From Spirosoma oryzicola (GTDB lineage: Bacteria > Bacteroidota > Bacteroidia > Cytophagales > Spirosomataceae), in NCBI RefSeq assembly GCF_021233055.1, contig NZ_CP089543.1, forward strand, positions 117,562 to 181,561: a stretch of 64,000 nucleotides of DNA, given 5' to 3'. Position numbers and translations under genes: made by a program. Positions within the stretch are counted from its first letter, which is position 1; each line of letters begins with the position of its first letter. The notes under the pieces are model-generated. The model did not search any database. It was not told where the DNA came from and saw only the letters and a list, made by a program, of their open reading frames with translations. Shown one piece after another: positions 17,760 to 26,862 of the stretch.

Positions 17760-18116
17760 GTGAGAGGGGCTTCAGAAAATCAGACGGAAACGCCGTACAA
17801 AAAGGCAAGATTATCCATACAGGATACCTTGGATGTAGTCGGAGGTAAATGGAAATTAGTCTTGATATTTGTTCTTATCGATGGGAAAAAGAGGTTCAAT
17901 CAACTCTCGAGAGAGGTTGGTATTAGTCCTCGAATTTTGTCGAAAGAGCTACAAGAACTAGAAATGAATGGACTGATCAGCCGCACGGTTTGCCATACCA
18001 AACCTGTTACGGTTGATTATGCGCTTACTGACTATAGTAAGACCCTGTCGGATGTAGTTACAACCATGTGTAAGTGGGGGGAAAGACACCGGGAGAAAAT
18101 TGTTGGTAGCGATTAA
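17760..18116 (+). CDS. HxlR-family transcriptional regulator
   Basis: A winged helix-turn-helix regulator of about 118 residues. The signature is clear: LDVVGGKWKLVLIFVL, KRFNQLSREVGISPRILSKE, LQELEMNGLISR and VDYALTDYSKTL. Such proteins often sense quinones, aldehydes or hypochlorite by cysteine chemistry; a Cys lies in the turn after GLISRTV and another near MCKWGE. The GTG at 17760 is taken as the start because it gives normal length and leaves the operator-like repeats upstream; an ATG at 17673 would put them inside the gene. Confidence 0.82.
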   Translation: MRGASENQTETPYKKARLSIQDTLDVVGGKWKLVLIFVLIDGKKRFNQLSREVGISPRILSKELQELEMNGLISRTVCHTKPVTVDYALTDYSKTLSDVVTTMCKWGERHREKIVGSD

Positions 18117-18253
18117 CGTTCGGCGTAGCGCTGTTTAATTTCATGAGCGCTTTACACTCGGGCTGATGTTGCGATACGTAGCAAAGCAGTAATAAATGTA
18201 GGTTGCAGGCACTTCTTTCCCATTTCCAGATCAGTCACATGAACGCTTCGTTG

Positions 18254-18279
18254 CCTCTATCAGGAGCGTTTAAATGAGA
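18254..18279 (+). repeat. GGAGCG-loop hairpin, variant copy
   Basis: The order CCTCTA, CAGGAGCGTTTA and TGAGA is kept, but the left arm no longer pairs fully. It lies between two convergent gene ends (18116 and 18337). Confidence 0.5.
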
Positions 18280-18336
18280 ATTGAGAACTTTGAAAGGAAA
18301 ATGGACAGCCGCTTCTTACCACTGCCGTATAACTGA

Positions 18337-19806
18337 TCAGCTCAAAGCCAGTATGGATTTCCTGACAACCCTTGTCCGCCAGAGCCAGTAAGCAGCCAAC
18401 AATAGATTAACTAGACCAAACCAGTTCCCAGTCTTGGTATAGAAACTGCTTATTGGAGAAGCGGGTATGCTGCCGATCAAAACCGCTTTGTTACCGGCTG
18501 AGGTATTGGCTTCGTATAAAACATGACCTAACCCATCGCTAACCAACAGACGGCCTTGCCGGGGGGTTCTTACCAGGGAGAAGCCATTTTCAACTCCCCG
18601 TACTAACGCCATGCGGGAATGCAGCCAAGCGTCAACGACAAAATCATTGGCGGGTACAAATAAGCTAGTAATCGGCTCGTTGCCGTACCGGCGCATCGTG
18701 CCAGGAAAATCAAGGTCTTTACAAATAGCAACACCCGCTTTCTGACCAGCCAGCTTAAACAGGCCTACTTGGTCACCGGCGGTGAAGTGACCCTCAAAGC
18801 CTCTCACCAGATGGTTTTTAGTATAGTCAGCGACGATTTCCCCCTTCCCATTAATAACCAATGCCGAATTGCGGGCCTGGGGTTGACTGAAATCAGCGAG
18901 TCCATCCACCAGATCGACCTCATAACGGTGGGCAGTCCGCTTGAGGGAAGCTATGACTGGTTGATACGTGTCTAGGCTTAATCGGATAGCCGTTTCTGGA
19001 AGCACAACAACGGTTGCGCCTTGTGCGACAGCTGACGAAATAGCTTGTGAATAATCATCAAGAAGACGCTTAAGTTGGCCAGCAGTAGCCTGCTGGGCTT
19101 TGTGATGTCTACTCTCTTCCAAGGCCACTAATCCCACTTTGAAGCCCGATAAAGGCTTTTGGCCACTGATACGATACCAACTATAGAGAAACGACAGGCC
19201 ATACACCAAGAAGGCACTACTCACTAAGTAGGAAATCCAGTGCCGGTTTCGTTGATAAGCCCAACAACCCAGGGCGATTAGGGCGGGGAAAAAGCTGACC
19301 AAAAACGTAATGCCCAAACTACCTGTTACCGATGCAATCTGAATCAGCGGTACCATATCCGCTTGGGTATAGGCTATGCTGGTCGCCGTTCCGTCGGGTG
19401 AAAACGTCCCGACCAAGTATTCGAAGCTAGTCATTAAGACCGGGTAGGTGAAAACAGTGTACCAGGAATCAAGATGGTGGGTGATGGTAGTTGACCAAAC
19501 AATGATGCGGGCAAATACATAGGCCAGTGCCAGAGTAAGCAGCAGGGCCGGAATGATCGAAACGACGGTTTGTAAATAAGTTAGCCAACTCAGTCTTCCC
19601 AGTAAACAGGCTGCGAAAGCCAACCAAAAACTGGTTCTTGGGGAGCGGTAGTATGCCAGACCTAAAAGAGGAGTCGGCGCTAGCCAGACCAGATACCAAT
19701 AGTTTCCGGTCAGGGCGTTACCAAAGTACCATGCCAAAGCAGAAGTTGCCAGAAGCAGAGCGGCACAAATAGTTTGTTTATTGAGCTTTATCCAAAGGTG
19801 TCCCAA
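18337..19806 (-). CDS. Apolipoprotein N-acyltransferase-like membrane protein
   Basis: A 489-residue protein with at least five hydrophobic segments in the first 210 residues and a nitrilase-fold domain from about residue 222, ending in one more membrane segment near 465. The catalytic triad is visible: Glu271 in VLPETAIRL, Lys330 in YTKNHLVRG and Cys362 in AICKDLDFPG. This is the Lnt layout, in which an acyl chain is moved to the N-terminal cysteine of lipoproteins at the inner membrane. The sequence is divergent from textbook Lnt, and Cytophagales often carry a separate lnt, so this may be a related amide-forming enzyme. Confidence 0.8.
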   Translation of the reverse strand: MGHLWIKLNKQTICAALLLATSALAWYFGNALTGNYWYLVWLAPTPLLGLAYYRSPRTSFWLAFAACLLGRLSWLTYLQTVVSIIPALLLTLALAYVFARIIVWSTTITHHLDSWYTVFTYPVLMTSFEYLVGTFSPDGTATSIAYTQADMVPLIQIASVTGSLGITFLVSFFPALIALGCWAYQRNRHWISYLVSSAFLVYGLSFLYSWYRISGQKPLSGFKVGLVALEESRHHKAQQATAGQLKRLLDDYSQAISSAVAQGATVVVLPETAIRLSLDTYQPVIASLKRTAHRYEVDLVDGLADFSQPQARNSALVINGKGEIVADYTKNHLVRGFEGHFTAGDQVGLFKLAGQKAGVAICKDLDFPGTMRRYGNEPITSLFVPANDFVVDAWLHSRMALVRGVENGFSLVRTPRQGRLLVSDGLGHVLYEANTSAGNKAVLIGSIPASPISSFYTKTGNWFGLVNLLLAAYWLWRTRVVRKSILALS

Positions 19807-19861
19807 GGCACGTTTATTATTCGTTTGTATAATTCACTGGGCATTTATGAGTTTACCTATA

Positions 19862-19963
19862 CCTGGACCTGACGTAAATTAATTTTATAACGCGTCCAGG
19901 GGTAACTAGTCGGTTCAACGCTGAGTTAGCGCTACAAACGGGAACCAACTCAGCGCTGAACCG
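19862..19963. promoter_or_regulatory. Two stem-loops in tandem before the ArsR gene
   Basis: The first stem pairs 19862-19868 with 19894-19900 (seven bases). The second pairs 19911-19927 with 19947-19963 (17 bases, one mismatch). They lie between the divergent Lnt-like and ArsR genes. They might mark a leader, an operator or the boundary of the acquired region; the sequence cannot decide. Confidence 0.45.
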
Positions 19964-20011
19964 GTTGAGAATACATAAGCCAATGCGCATGTATTAAATC
20001 TTTGACCGATA

Positions 20012-20287
20012 ATGGATACCAAATCCCTCGTTAAAATGGCTAAATCCCTCAGCGATCCGCACCGCCTGCAGCTCCTCAAGGAAATTGCCAAAGGGACAAA
20101 CCGGGGGTGTGCCGATTTGTTTGAGGCCGTTCCGATCAGCCAACCGTCTATGTCCCAACATTTGAAAGCGCTTTCGGATGCCGGTTTGATCGAGTCGCAT
20201 AAGGAAGGCCGTAATAAATTTATATCGATTAATCCAGCTAAGCTGCAGGAGTTGGAAAGTTTCCTACAGTCCTTAAAAATAACCTAG
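20012..20287 (+). CDS. ArsR-family transcriptional regulator
   Basis: A 91-residue winged helix-turn-helix protein. ArsR features: SLSDPHRLQLLKEI, the recognition helix ISQPSMSQHLKALSDAGLI and the wing SHKEGRNKFISI. No cysteine pair for metal binding is placed in the recognition helix, so it is probably not a classical metal sensor. It precedes the RND efflux operon by about 270 bases, and a close paralog (26474-26770) follows it, so the two probably govern the pump and the following redox genes. Confidence 0.85.
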   Translation: MDTKSLVKMAKSLSDPHRLQLLKEIAKGTNRGCADLFEAVPISQPSMSQHLKALSDAGLIESHKEGRNKFISINPAKLQELESFLQSLKIT

Positions 20288-20328
20288 GCTATGCTGACCG
20301 GAAGACGATAATGGTTTTCTGTTACTAA

Positions 20329-20475
20329 ATACATAAACACTTAATTATATGTGTATGTATTTATTGACTCATTCATTAAGCACACGTTAAGAAGGCCTTT
20401 TAGCGAATACAGTCCGTTGCGAGCCAATCCAAGCTTCTTTGTTCAATTACATAAGTGTATAATTATCTATTAATG
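20329..20475. promoter_or_regulatory. Probable operator and promoter region of the RND operon
   Basis: An imperfect inverted repeat lies at 20329-20360 (ATACATAAACAC against GTGTATGTAT, AT-rich centre). A related half-site, ACATAAGTGTATAATTAT, follows at about 20450-20467. Both lie between the ArsR gene and the adaptor gene. This fits ArsR-type binding sites, but no experiment-based consensus can be applied here. Confidence 0.45.
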
Positions 20476-20561
20476 TGTTTAATTTACTAACACCGTCACC
20501 GGTTCACCCCGGCAAATCCGGACAACCACATTTGCCAAGCCAACTGCGTGAGCCCTGGCTT

Positions 20562-21719
20562 ATGAAACTAGGCACATTGCTGGCTGGCTGCTGTTTGCTA
20601 GCCAGTTGCGCCGAGCAGCCAACTTCCGAGCAGGCAGCGCCCCCGGCTTTACCCGTAGCCACCGTGCAAACCAGCACCCAAACTACCTATCAGGACTATC
20701 CTGTGGCCATTGAAGGGATCGTTAATGTCGAAATCAGGCCTCAGATCGCCGGAATACTCGACCGTATTCTGGTCGACGAAGGAGCCGCCGTGCGGCAGGG
20801 ACAGCCCCTGTTCAAGATCAACGATGCCCCCTACCGAGAGCGGTTGAATACGGCGCTGGCCGCCCAATATGCAGCAGAAGGCGCTCTGGTTAGTGCCCAA
20901 TTGGAGGTCGATAAATTTGCGCCCCTGGTGCAGAATAAAGTCGTCTCCGATATTCAGCTAAAAACGGCACAGGCGGCCCTGACGGTGGCAAAGGCCAACC
21001 TGCAGCGCGCCGAAGCCGAGGTCAGTAGCGCCCGCATCAACCTGGGTTATACACTCATTAAAGCCCCCGTTAGCGGCTACCTGGGGCGCTTGCTAATCAA
21101 GCAGGGCAGCCTGATAGGACCTACTGATGCCCAAGCCCTAACCCAGCTCTCTGACGTACACCAAATACACACCTACTTCTCGCTGGGAGAAGATGATTTT
21201 CTCTCCTTTCGCAAACAATACGCCGGGCAAACACTTCCCCAAAAGCTGGCCCACGTGCCCCCGGTGGCCCTGGTACTGGCTGACCAAAGTATGTTCCCGG
21301 TACGGGGGAAAGTAGATATGGTGGACGGGCAGTTTGATAAGACGACGGGGGCCGTGACGCTGCGCGCCACCTTCCCCAACGCCAATGGACTGCTGCGCTC
21401 GGGCAACACGGGCACCATTCGGCTGGCCCTGGCGCACCCCAACGTGCTGCTGGTACCCACTGCCGCCACCGTAGAGCTGCAGGACCGCGTATTTGTGTAC
21501 GCGGTGGGCGACAGCAACCGCGTCAGCCGCCAAGCCATCACCATTCAGGGCAAGAGCGGGGCCAACTACCTGGTGAGCGAGGGCGTAAAAGACGGCGACC
21601 GCATCGTGCTGCAAGGCATTGACCACTTGCAGGAAGGTCAACTCATCCAACCGACTCAGGGGCCTAAACCCAATGCCGCCGTGGCGGGCAGGGTAGCCGT
21701 CCAATCTGTTCAGAATTAA
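20562..21719 (+). CDS. RND efflux periplasmic adaptor (membrane fusion protein)
   Basis: About 385 residues from the ATG at 20562. It begins with a lipoprotein signal (MKLGTLLAGCCLLASC), so it is probably anchored to the inner membrane by a lipidated Cys16. The parts follow AcrA/MexE: a lipoyl-like half VEIRPQIAGILDRILV, a coiled-coil hairpin (about residues 95 to 155), the second lipoyl half ending YTLIKAPVSGYLGRLL and the barrel and proximal domains after that. It would bridge the pump and the outer-membrane channel encoded next. An ATG at 20475 is possible but would place the signal internally. G+C rises sharply in the second half of the gene. Confidence 0.9.
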   Translation: MKLGTLLAGCCLLASCAEQPTSEQAAPPALPVATVQTSTQTTYQDYPVAIEGIVNVEIRPQIAGILDRILVDEGAAVRQGQPLFKINDAPYRERLNTALAAQYAAEGALVSAQLEVDKFAPLVQNKVVSDIQLKTAQAALTVAKANLQRAEAEVSSARINLGYTLIKAPVSGYLGRLLIKQGSLIGPTDAQALTQLSDVHQIHTYFSLGEDDFLSFRKQYAGQTLPQKLAHVPPVALVLADQSMFPVRGKVDMVDGQFDKTTGAVTLRATFPNANGLLRSGNTGTIRLALAHPNVLLVPTAATVELQDRVFVYAVGDSNRVSRQAITIQGKSGANYLVSEGVKDGDRIVLQGIDHLQEGQLIQPTQGPKPNAAVAGRVAVQSVQN

Positions 21720-21731
21720 TCGTTTCCCCTC

Positions 21732-24700
21732 ATGTTTACCGTATTCATTGAACGGCCCGTGCTGGCCACCGTCATCTCCATCTTGCTGGTGATTGTGGGA
21801 GCGCTGGCCTTGTGGAAGCTGCCGATTCAGCAGTTCCCCGACATTGCGCCCCCCACGGTGCAGGTCACGGCGCTCTACCCCGGCGCCAACGCCGAAACGC
21901 TGCTGCGCTCGGTGGCGCCCTCGCTGGAAGAAGCCATTAACGGCGTCGAGAACATGATGTACCTGAAGTCGACGGCCAGCAACGATGGCACGCTTGTCAT
22001 TCAGGTGAGCTTCACCCTAGGTACCGATCCCGACCAGGCTGCCGTGAACGTGCAGAACCGGGTGGCCCAGGCCACCAGCCAGCTGCCCAGTGAGGTGGTG
22101 CAGCAGGGCGTAACGGTGGCCAAGCAGCAGAATAGCCTGGCGATGATTGTGGAGCTCTACTCGGATGACCCCAAGAAGTACGATCAGACCTTCCTGGACA
22201 ACTACGCGCAAATCAACCTGATACCAGAGCTCAAACGCATTCCGGGCGTGGGCTCAGCCGCCGTATTCGGGGGCAACAAGGCCTACGCCATGCGCGTCTG
22301 GCTGAACCCGGCCCAGCTGGCTAGCTACGGTCTCACGCCGGCCGAGGTGATGGCCGCCATTCAGGACAAAAACCTGGAGGCCGCCCCCGGCCGCCTGGGC
22401 GAGAGCAGCCAAGAATCATTTGAGTACGTCATCAAATACAAGGGCAAGCGCAACAAGCCCACGGACTACGAAAACATGATTATTCGGGCCAACGCCGACG
22501 GCTCAATGCTGCGCCTTAAGGACGTGGCGCGGGTAGAATTTGGCTCGACGACCTACAACACCTCCGTGCGGATTTCGGGCAAGCCCGGTATGAACGTGGC
22601 CATCTTCCAGTCGGCGGGCTCCAACGCCAACGAGGTGCAAATTGCCGCGGGCAAGGTCATGAAGAAGCTGGAAAAGGACCTGCCGAAAGGGGTCAGGCAG
22701 CTAACCCTGCTCAGTACCAAGGAAGCGCTGGACTTGTCCATCGAGCAGGTTGAGCACACGCTCCTGGAGGCCTTTGTCCTGGTGTTTATCGTCGTGTTCC
22801 TCTTCTTACAGGATTTTCGCTCGACGCTCATTCCCGCCATTGCCGTGCCGGTGGCCATCGTGGGCACGTTCTTCTTCATGCAGCTGGTGGGCTTTACCAT
22901 CAACCTGCTGACGCTCTTTGCCCTGGTGCTGGCCATCGGCATCGTGGTCGATGACGCCATTGTGGTGGTGGAGGCCGTGCACAGTAAGCTGGAGGAAGGC
23001 ACCCACTCGGTAAAAACAGCTACCAGGAAGGCCATGCAGGAGATTACCGGGGCCATTATTTCTATTACCCTGGTCATGGCAGCCGTGTTTCTGCCGGTGG
23101 GCTTGCTGGATGGCCCGACGGGGGTATTCTACCGCCAGTTTGCCTTCACAATGGCCATTGCCATCCTTATTTCGGCCGTCAACGCCTTAACGTTGAGCCC
23201 CGCGCTGGCAGCCCTGTTCCTCAGGCACACCCCGCACGAGCACGCGGCACCGAGCACGGTTAAAACCCGCTTTTTTGCGGGCTTCAACCGTAGCTTCGAG
23301 CGGCTGACTGCCCGCTACGTGGGCAGCATTAAGTTTCTGGTGCGCCACAAGTGGGTGGGCCTCAGCGGCCTGGTGCTGGTTATAGCCCTCACCGGCTGGC
23401 TGGCCAAGCGCACGCCTTCCGGCTTTATTCCGAATGAAGACCAGAGCTTCGTGGCCGTGGCCGTGACCCTGCCGGCTGGTGCATCGCTGCACCGCACCGA
23501 GCAGATTGCCCAGCAAATCGAAGCGCAGTTAATCCCTCTGCCGGCTATTGAGGTCATCAACATGATGGCCGGCTTCAACATCCTGGCGTCGGCCAACAGC
23601 CCCTCGTCCATCACGCTATTTGCGCGCCTGCGGCCCATTAAAGACCGCGGGGCGGAAAAGGACATTGAGGGCATCATGGCCATTATACGCGAGAAAATGA
23701 CCACCATTAAGGGGGCGGACATCTTTGTATTTACTACGCCTACCGTGCCGGGCTTCGGCAACGTAGAAGGCCTGGAAGTGGTGTTGCAGGACCGCACCGG
23801 CGGTGAGTTGCCCAAGCTGGGCCAGGTCGGGCAGGCCTTTATCGGCGAGCTGATGAAGCAGCCGGCTATTGGCGTGGCCTTTACCTCGTTCCGGGCTGAC
23901 TACCCGCAACTGGAAGCAGAAGTAGACGAAGTAAAAGCCGCCCAGCTGGGCGTAGGCGTGAAAGATGCGCTGCAAACCATGCAGGCTTACTTCGGCAGCG
24001 CCCAGGCCACCGACTTCAACCGCTTTGGCAAGTACTACCGGGTGGTGGTGCAGGCCGACAAGGCCAGTCGCGCCGACCTGACGGCCCTCAACGGCGCGTT
24101 CGTGAAAAACAACCGGGGCGAGATGGTGCCCCTGGCTACGCTGGTGCGTTTCAAGCGGGTGTTCGGCCCAGAAACGGCCTCGCGCTACAACCTCTTCAAC
24201 GCGCTGACCATCAACGCGACCCCAAAGCCGGGCTACAGCTCCGGCGATGCCATTAAGGCCGTGGAACGGGTGGCCGAGACGTACTTACCCGCGGGCTACA
24301 CCTACGAGTTTTCGGGCCTGACCCACGAGGAAATCTCCTCGGGCAACCAGTCAACCGTCGTCTTTTTGATGTGTATTGTGTTTGTGTACTTCCTGCTGGC
24401 GGCCCAGTACGAGAGCTACATTCTGCCCTTTGCGGTGCTACTCTCGCTGCCGACGGGCATTTTGGGGGTGTTCGCGGCCATTGGTCTTGCGGGCATTACC
24501 AACAACATCTACGTGCAGGTGGCCCTGATTATGCTCATTGGCCTGCTGGCCAAGAACGCCATCCTGATTGTGGAATTTGCCTTGCAGCGTCGCCACGCGG
24601 GCGAACCGTTGGTGCAGGCCGCGCTCAATGCCTCGGCCTCGCGCCTGCGGCCCATCCTGATGACCTCGCTGGCCTTCGTGGCGGGGATGCTGCCCATGAT

Positions 24701-24905
24701 GAACGTACAAGGCCCATCGGCGCAGGGCAACCATTCGATCAGCATCGGCGCGGCCGGGGGCATGGTCACGGGCGTTTTGCTTGGCCTGTTTCTCATCCCG
24801 GTGCTATTCGTGATTTTTCAACGCCTGCATGAGCGAATTAGCGGTACTTCTCACCCGGTCACGGCTCACCCGACCCCGGTACCCGAACCCGAACCGATTA
24901 ACTAA
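21732..24905 (+). CDS. RND multidrug efflux pump, HAE1 family
   Basis: A 1057-residue inner-membrane drug/proton antiporter of the AcrB/MexF type. The N-terminus MFTVFIERPVLATVISILLV is typical. The proton-relay pair Asp407-Asp408 sits in GIVVDDAIVVVE, at the same numbers as in E. coli AcrB. Two large periplasmic loops follow membrane helices 1 and 7, and GLLAKNAILIVEFA marks helix 11. It starts 12 bases after the adaptor stop and ends 3 bases before the channel gene, so the three are one operon. Base composition is strongly G+C-rich, unlike the flanking genes, which suggests transfer. Confidence 0.95.
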   Translation: MFTVFIERPVLATVISILLVIVGALALWKLPIQQFPDIAPPTVQVTALYPGANAETLLRSVAPSLEEAINGVENMMYLKSTASNDGTLVIQVSFTLGTDPDQAAVNVQNRVAQATSQLPSEVVQQGVTVAKQQNSLAMIVELYSDDPKKYDQTFLDNYAQINLIPELKRIPGVGSAAVFGGNKAYAMRVWLNPAQLASYGLTPAEVMAAIQDKNLEAAPGRLGESSQESFEYVIKYKGKRNKPTDYENMIIRANADGSMLRLKDVARVEFGSTTYNTSVRISGKPGMNVAIFQSAGSNANEVQIAAGKVMKKLEKDLPKGVRQLTLLSTKEALDLSIEQVEHTLLEAFVLVFIVVFLFLQDFRSTLIPAIAVPVAIVGTFFFMQLVGFTINLLTLFALVLAIGIVVDDAIVVVEAVHSKLEEGTHSVKTATRKAMQEITGAIISITLVMAAVFLPVGLLDGPTGVFYRQFAFTMAIAILISAVNALTLSPALAALFLRHTPHEHAAPSTVKTRFFAGFNRSFERLTARYVGSIKFLVRHKWVGLSGLVLVIALTGWLAKRTPSGFIPNEDQSFVAVAVTLPAGASLHRTEQIAQQIEAQLIPLPAIEVINMMAGFNILASANSPSSITLFARLRPIKDRGAEKDIEGIMAIIREKMTTIKGADIFVFTTPTVPGFGNVEGLEVVLQDRTGGELPKLGQVGQAFIGELMKQPAIGVAFTSFRADYPQLEAEVDEVKAAQLGVGVKDALQTMQAYFGSAQATDFNRFGKYYRVVVQADKASRADLTALNGAFVKNNRGEMVPLATLVRFKRVFGPETASRYNLFNALTINATPKPGYSSGDAIKAVERVAETYLPAGYTYEFSGLTHEEISSGNQSTVVFLMCIVFVYFLLAAQYESYILPFAVLLSLPTGILGVFAAIGLAGITNNIYVQVALIMLIGLLAKNAILIVEFALQRRHAGEPLVQAALNASASRLRPILMTSLAFVAGMLPMMNVQGPSAQGNHSISIGAAGGMVTGVLLGLFLIPVLFVIFQRLHERISGTSHPVTAHPTPVPEPEPIN

Positions 24906-24908
24906 TCC

Positions 24909-26345
24909 ATGACGACTACCCAAAAAACGCGCTGGCACCGCCCCACCCTAGGGCTCCTAGGGCTGGCTTGCCTGCTACTGGTTTCGGCCTGCAAAGTGTC
25001 GAAAGACGTGCCGATGCCGACGCTGGGGCTACCCGCTACCTACCGCACGGCTCCCAACGCCGATACGAGTTCCGTGGCAGGCTTGCCGTGGCGGAGCTTC
25101 TTCACCGAGCCAGCCCTGCAACAACTGCTGGATAGCGCTACGGTGCGCAACAACGACCTACAGCTAGCCATCCAAAACATTACGTCTGCGCAGGTTGCTC
25201 TCCGGCAAGCGCGGTTGGGCAATGTGCCGGCCGTGACCCTGCAGGCTGGCGTGACCACCAACCGGCCCTCAGCCAACAGTCTGAACGGCATTTCTTACCG
25301 TCAGTTCCTGGGGGTCAATCACCTCGAAGACTACAATCTGGCCGCGGTCGTGAGCTGGGAAGCCGACATTTGGGGCAAAATACGCAGCCGCAAGGCAGAG
25401 GCCCTGGCGGCTTACCTGCAAAGCCAGGAGGCCCGCAAAGCGGTGCAAACCCAGGTAGTGGCCCAGGTAGCAGAAGGGTATTATAACCTGCTGATGCTGG
25501 ACACCCAACTAGCCGTAGCCCGGCGTAATGCGGCGCTTACGGACAGTACATTAGCGATTACTCAACTTCAATTTACCGCCGGCCAGGTGACGTCCCTGGC
25601 CGTCCAGCAGATCGAGGCCCAGCGGCTGACCGCGGCTGGTTTGATTCCGGCTTATGAGCAGGCCATTACCGTGCAGGAACATGCCCTGAGCACACTGGTG
25701 GGACGGTTGCCGGGCGATGTCCGGCGCTCGGGTAACCTGCTGGCGATGGAGGTGCCGATGATAGCCGCGGCTGGGGTACCCTCGGCGCTCTTGAGCCAGC
25801 GGCCCGATGTACGCAGTGCCGAACTGGCGCTGGAACGAGCCAATGCAGCTGTGGGGTATACCAAAGCGCAGCTTTACCCGACGCTGGCCATCACGACCCA
25901 GGGGGGGCTTAACGCCTTCCAAGCCAGTAACTGGTTCAGCATCCCGGCCTCCCTGTTCGGGCTGGCGACCGGGGGGATCACCCAACCGCTGCTCCAGCGC
26001 CGGGCGCTGCGCACCCAGTATGAGCTCAGCCGGATTGACCGGGAGCGGACGGTCATTCAATTTCGTCAGCAGGTACTGGTTGCCGTGGGCGAAGTATCCA
26101 ATGCGTTGAGTCAAATCACCAAAACGCAGACCCAGCAAGCTTTAGCGTCGGACCGTGTCCGCGCCCTGCGCCAGGCCACCAGCAATGCCAATCTCTTATT
26201 CCGTAGTGGCCTGGCTACCTACCTGGAAGTCTTGACGGCTCAAAGTAATGCGCTGCAAAGTGAACTGGAACTGGCTTCGCTGAAACGTACCCAGTTGGAA
26301 GCGAACGTGGAGCTGTACCGAGCCGTGGGTGGCGGCTGGCAGTAG
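24909..26345 (+). CDS. RND efflux outer-membrane channel (OprM/TolC type)
   Basis: A 478-residue outer-membrane factor. The lipoprotein signal ends LLVSACKVSKD, making Cys28 the likely lipidated residue. Two repeated coiled-coil halves are seen, the second opening with LLSQRPDVRSAELALERANA, a family hallmark. This completes the tripartite pump, opening a path through the outer membrane. It is a little less G+C-rich than the pump gene, so the operon may be mosaic. Confidence 0.92.
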   Translation: MTTTQKTRWHRPTLGLLGLACLLLVSACKVSKDVPMPTLGLPATYRTAPNADTSSVAGLPWRSFFTEPALQQLLDSATVRNNDLQLAIQNITSAQVALRQARLGNVPAVTLQAGVTTNRPSANSLNGISYRQFLGVNHLEDYNLAAVVSWEADIWGKIRSRKAEALAAYLQSQEARKAVQTQVVAQVAEGYYNLLMLDTQLAVARRNAALTDSTLAITQLQFTAGQVTSLAVQQIEAQRLTAAGLIPAYEQAITVQEHALSTLVGRLPGDVRRSGNLLAMEVPMIAAAGVPSALLSQRPDVRSAELALERANAAVGYTKAQLYPTLAITTQGGLNAFQASNWFSIPASLFGLATGGITQPLLQRRALRTQYELSRIDRERTVIQFRQQVLVAVGEVSNALSQITKTQTQQALASDRVRALRQATSNANLLFRSGLATYLEVLTAQSNALQSELELASLKRTQLEANVELYRAVGGGWQ

Positions 26346-26473
26346 CTAAACGGCCTCGCGTCAAGCAGACCGGAATATCCTTACACGAATGGGTTGTATG
26401 GCGTAGCCGACCTAAGCAGGGCCATCGGTAGTTGCCCGAAAAGTCAAATGCGCCTACCTTAAAACCAACGACA

Positions 26474-26770
26474 ATGGAAACCCAGTCACTCGTCAAACTG
26501 GCCAAGTCCCTCAGTGACCCGCACCGCCTGCGTATTCTACAGGAAATGGCTCGGGTGCAGTGGTTGGCATGCGCCGATTTATACGCGTTTGTGCCCATCA
26601 GCCAGCCTACTATGTCGCAGCATGTGAAAGCGCTGGTGGATGCGGGCTTTGTTGATTCCCAAAGAGAAGGCCGCCATATATACCTATCCATTAATCCAGT
26701 CAAGCTACAAGAACTGAATGAGTTTCCACACTTGCTCAACGTCAGCCAACTACCCCGAATCAGTAACTAG
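26474..26770 (+). CDS. ArsR-family transcriptional regulator, second copy
   Basis: A 98-residue paralog of the regulator at 20012. The start METQSLVKLAKSLSDPHRL matches that of the first copy, so 26474 is preferred to an ATG-like start at 26432. The recognition helix is ISQPTMSQHVKALVDAGF and the wing is SQREGRHIYLSI. It contains a Cys in ACADLY, shared with the first copy. It lies between the efflux operon and the monooxygenase gene and probably regulates one or both. Confidence 0.85.
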   Translation: METQSLVKLAKSLSDPHRLRILQEMARVQWLACADLYAFVPISQPTMSQHVKALVDAGFVDSQREGRHIYLSINPVKLQELNEFPHLLNVSQLPRISN

Positions 26771-26862
26771 TATGAAACATACGTACGTAATGGTTTATGA
26801 AAACGTGTCGTTGCACCCCATCGCGCAAACAACGTCTACAACCAGATAAATGAGTAACTACC

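Noticed and set aside
21138..21704. Long minus-strand open frame inside the adaptor gene, and similar frames inside the pump, channel, monooxygenase and OYE genes
   Set aside because: They mirror G+C-rich genes whose products match known families. High G+C removes stops in the opposite frames, and the shadow products have no recognisable motifs.
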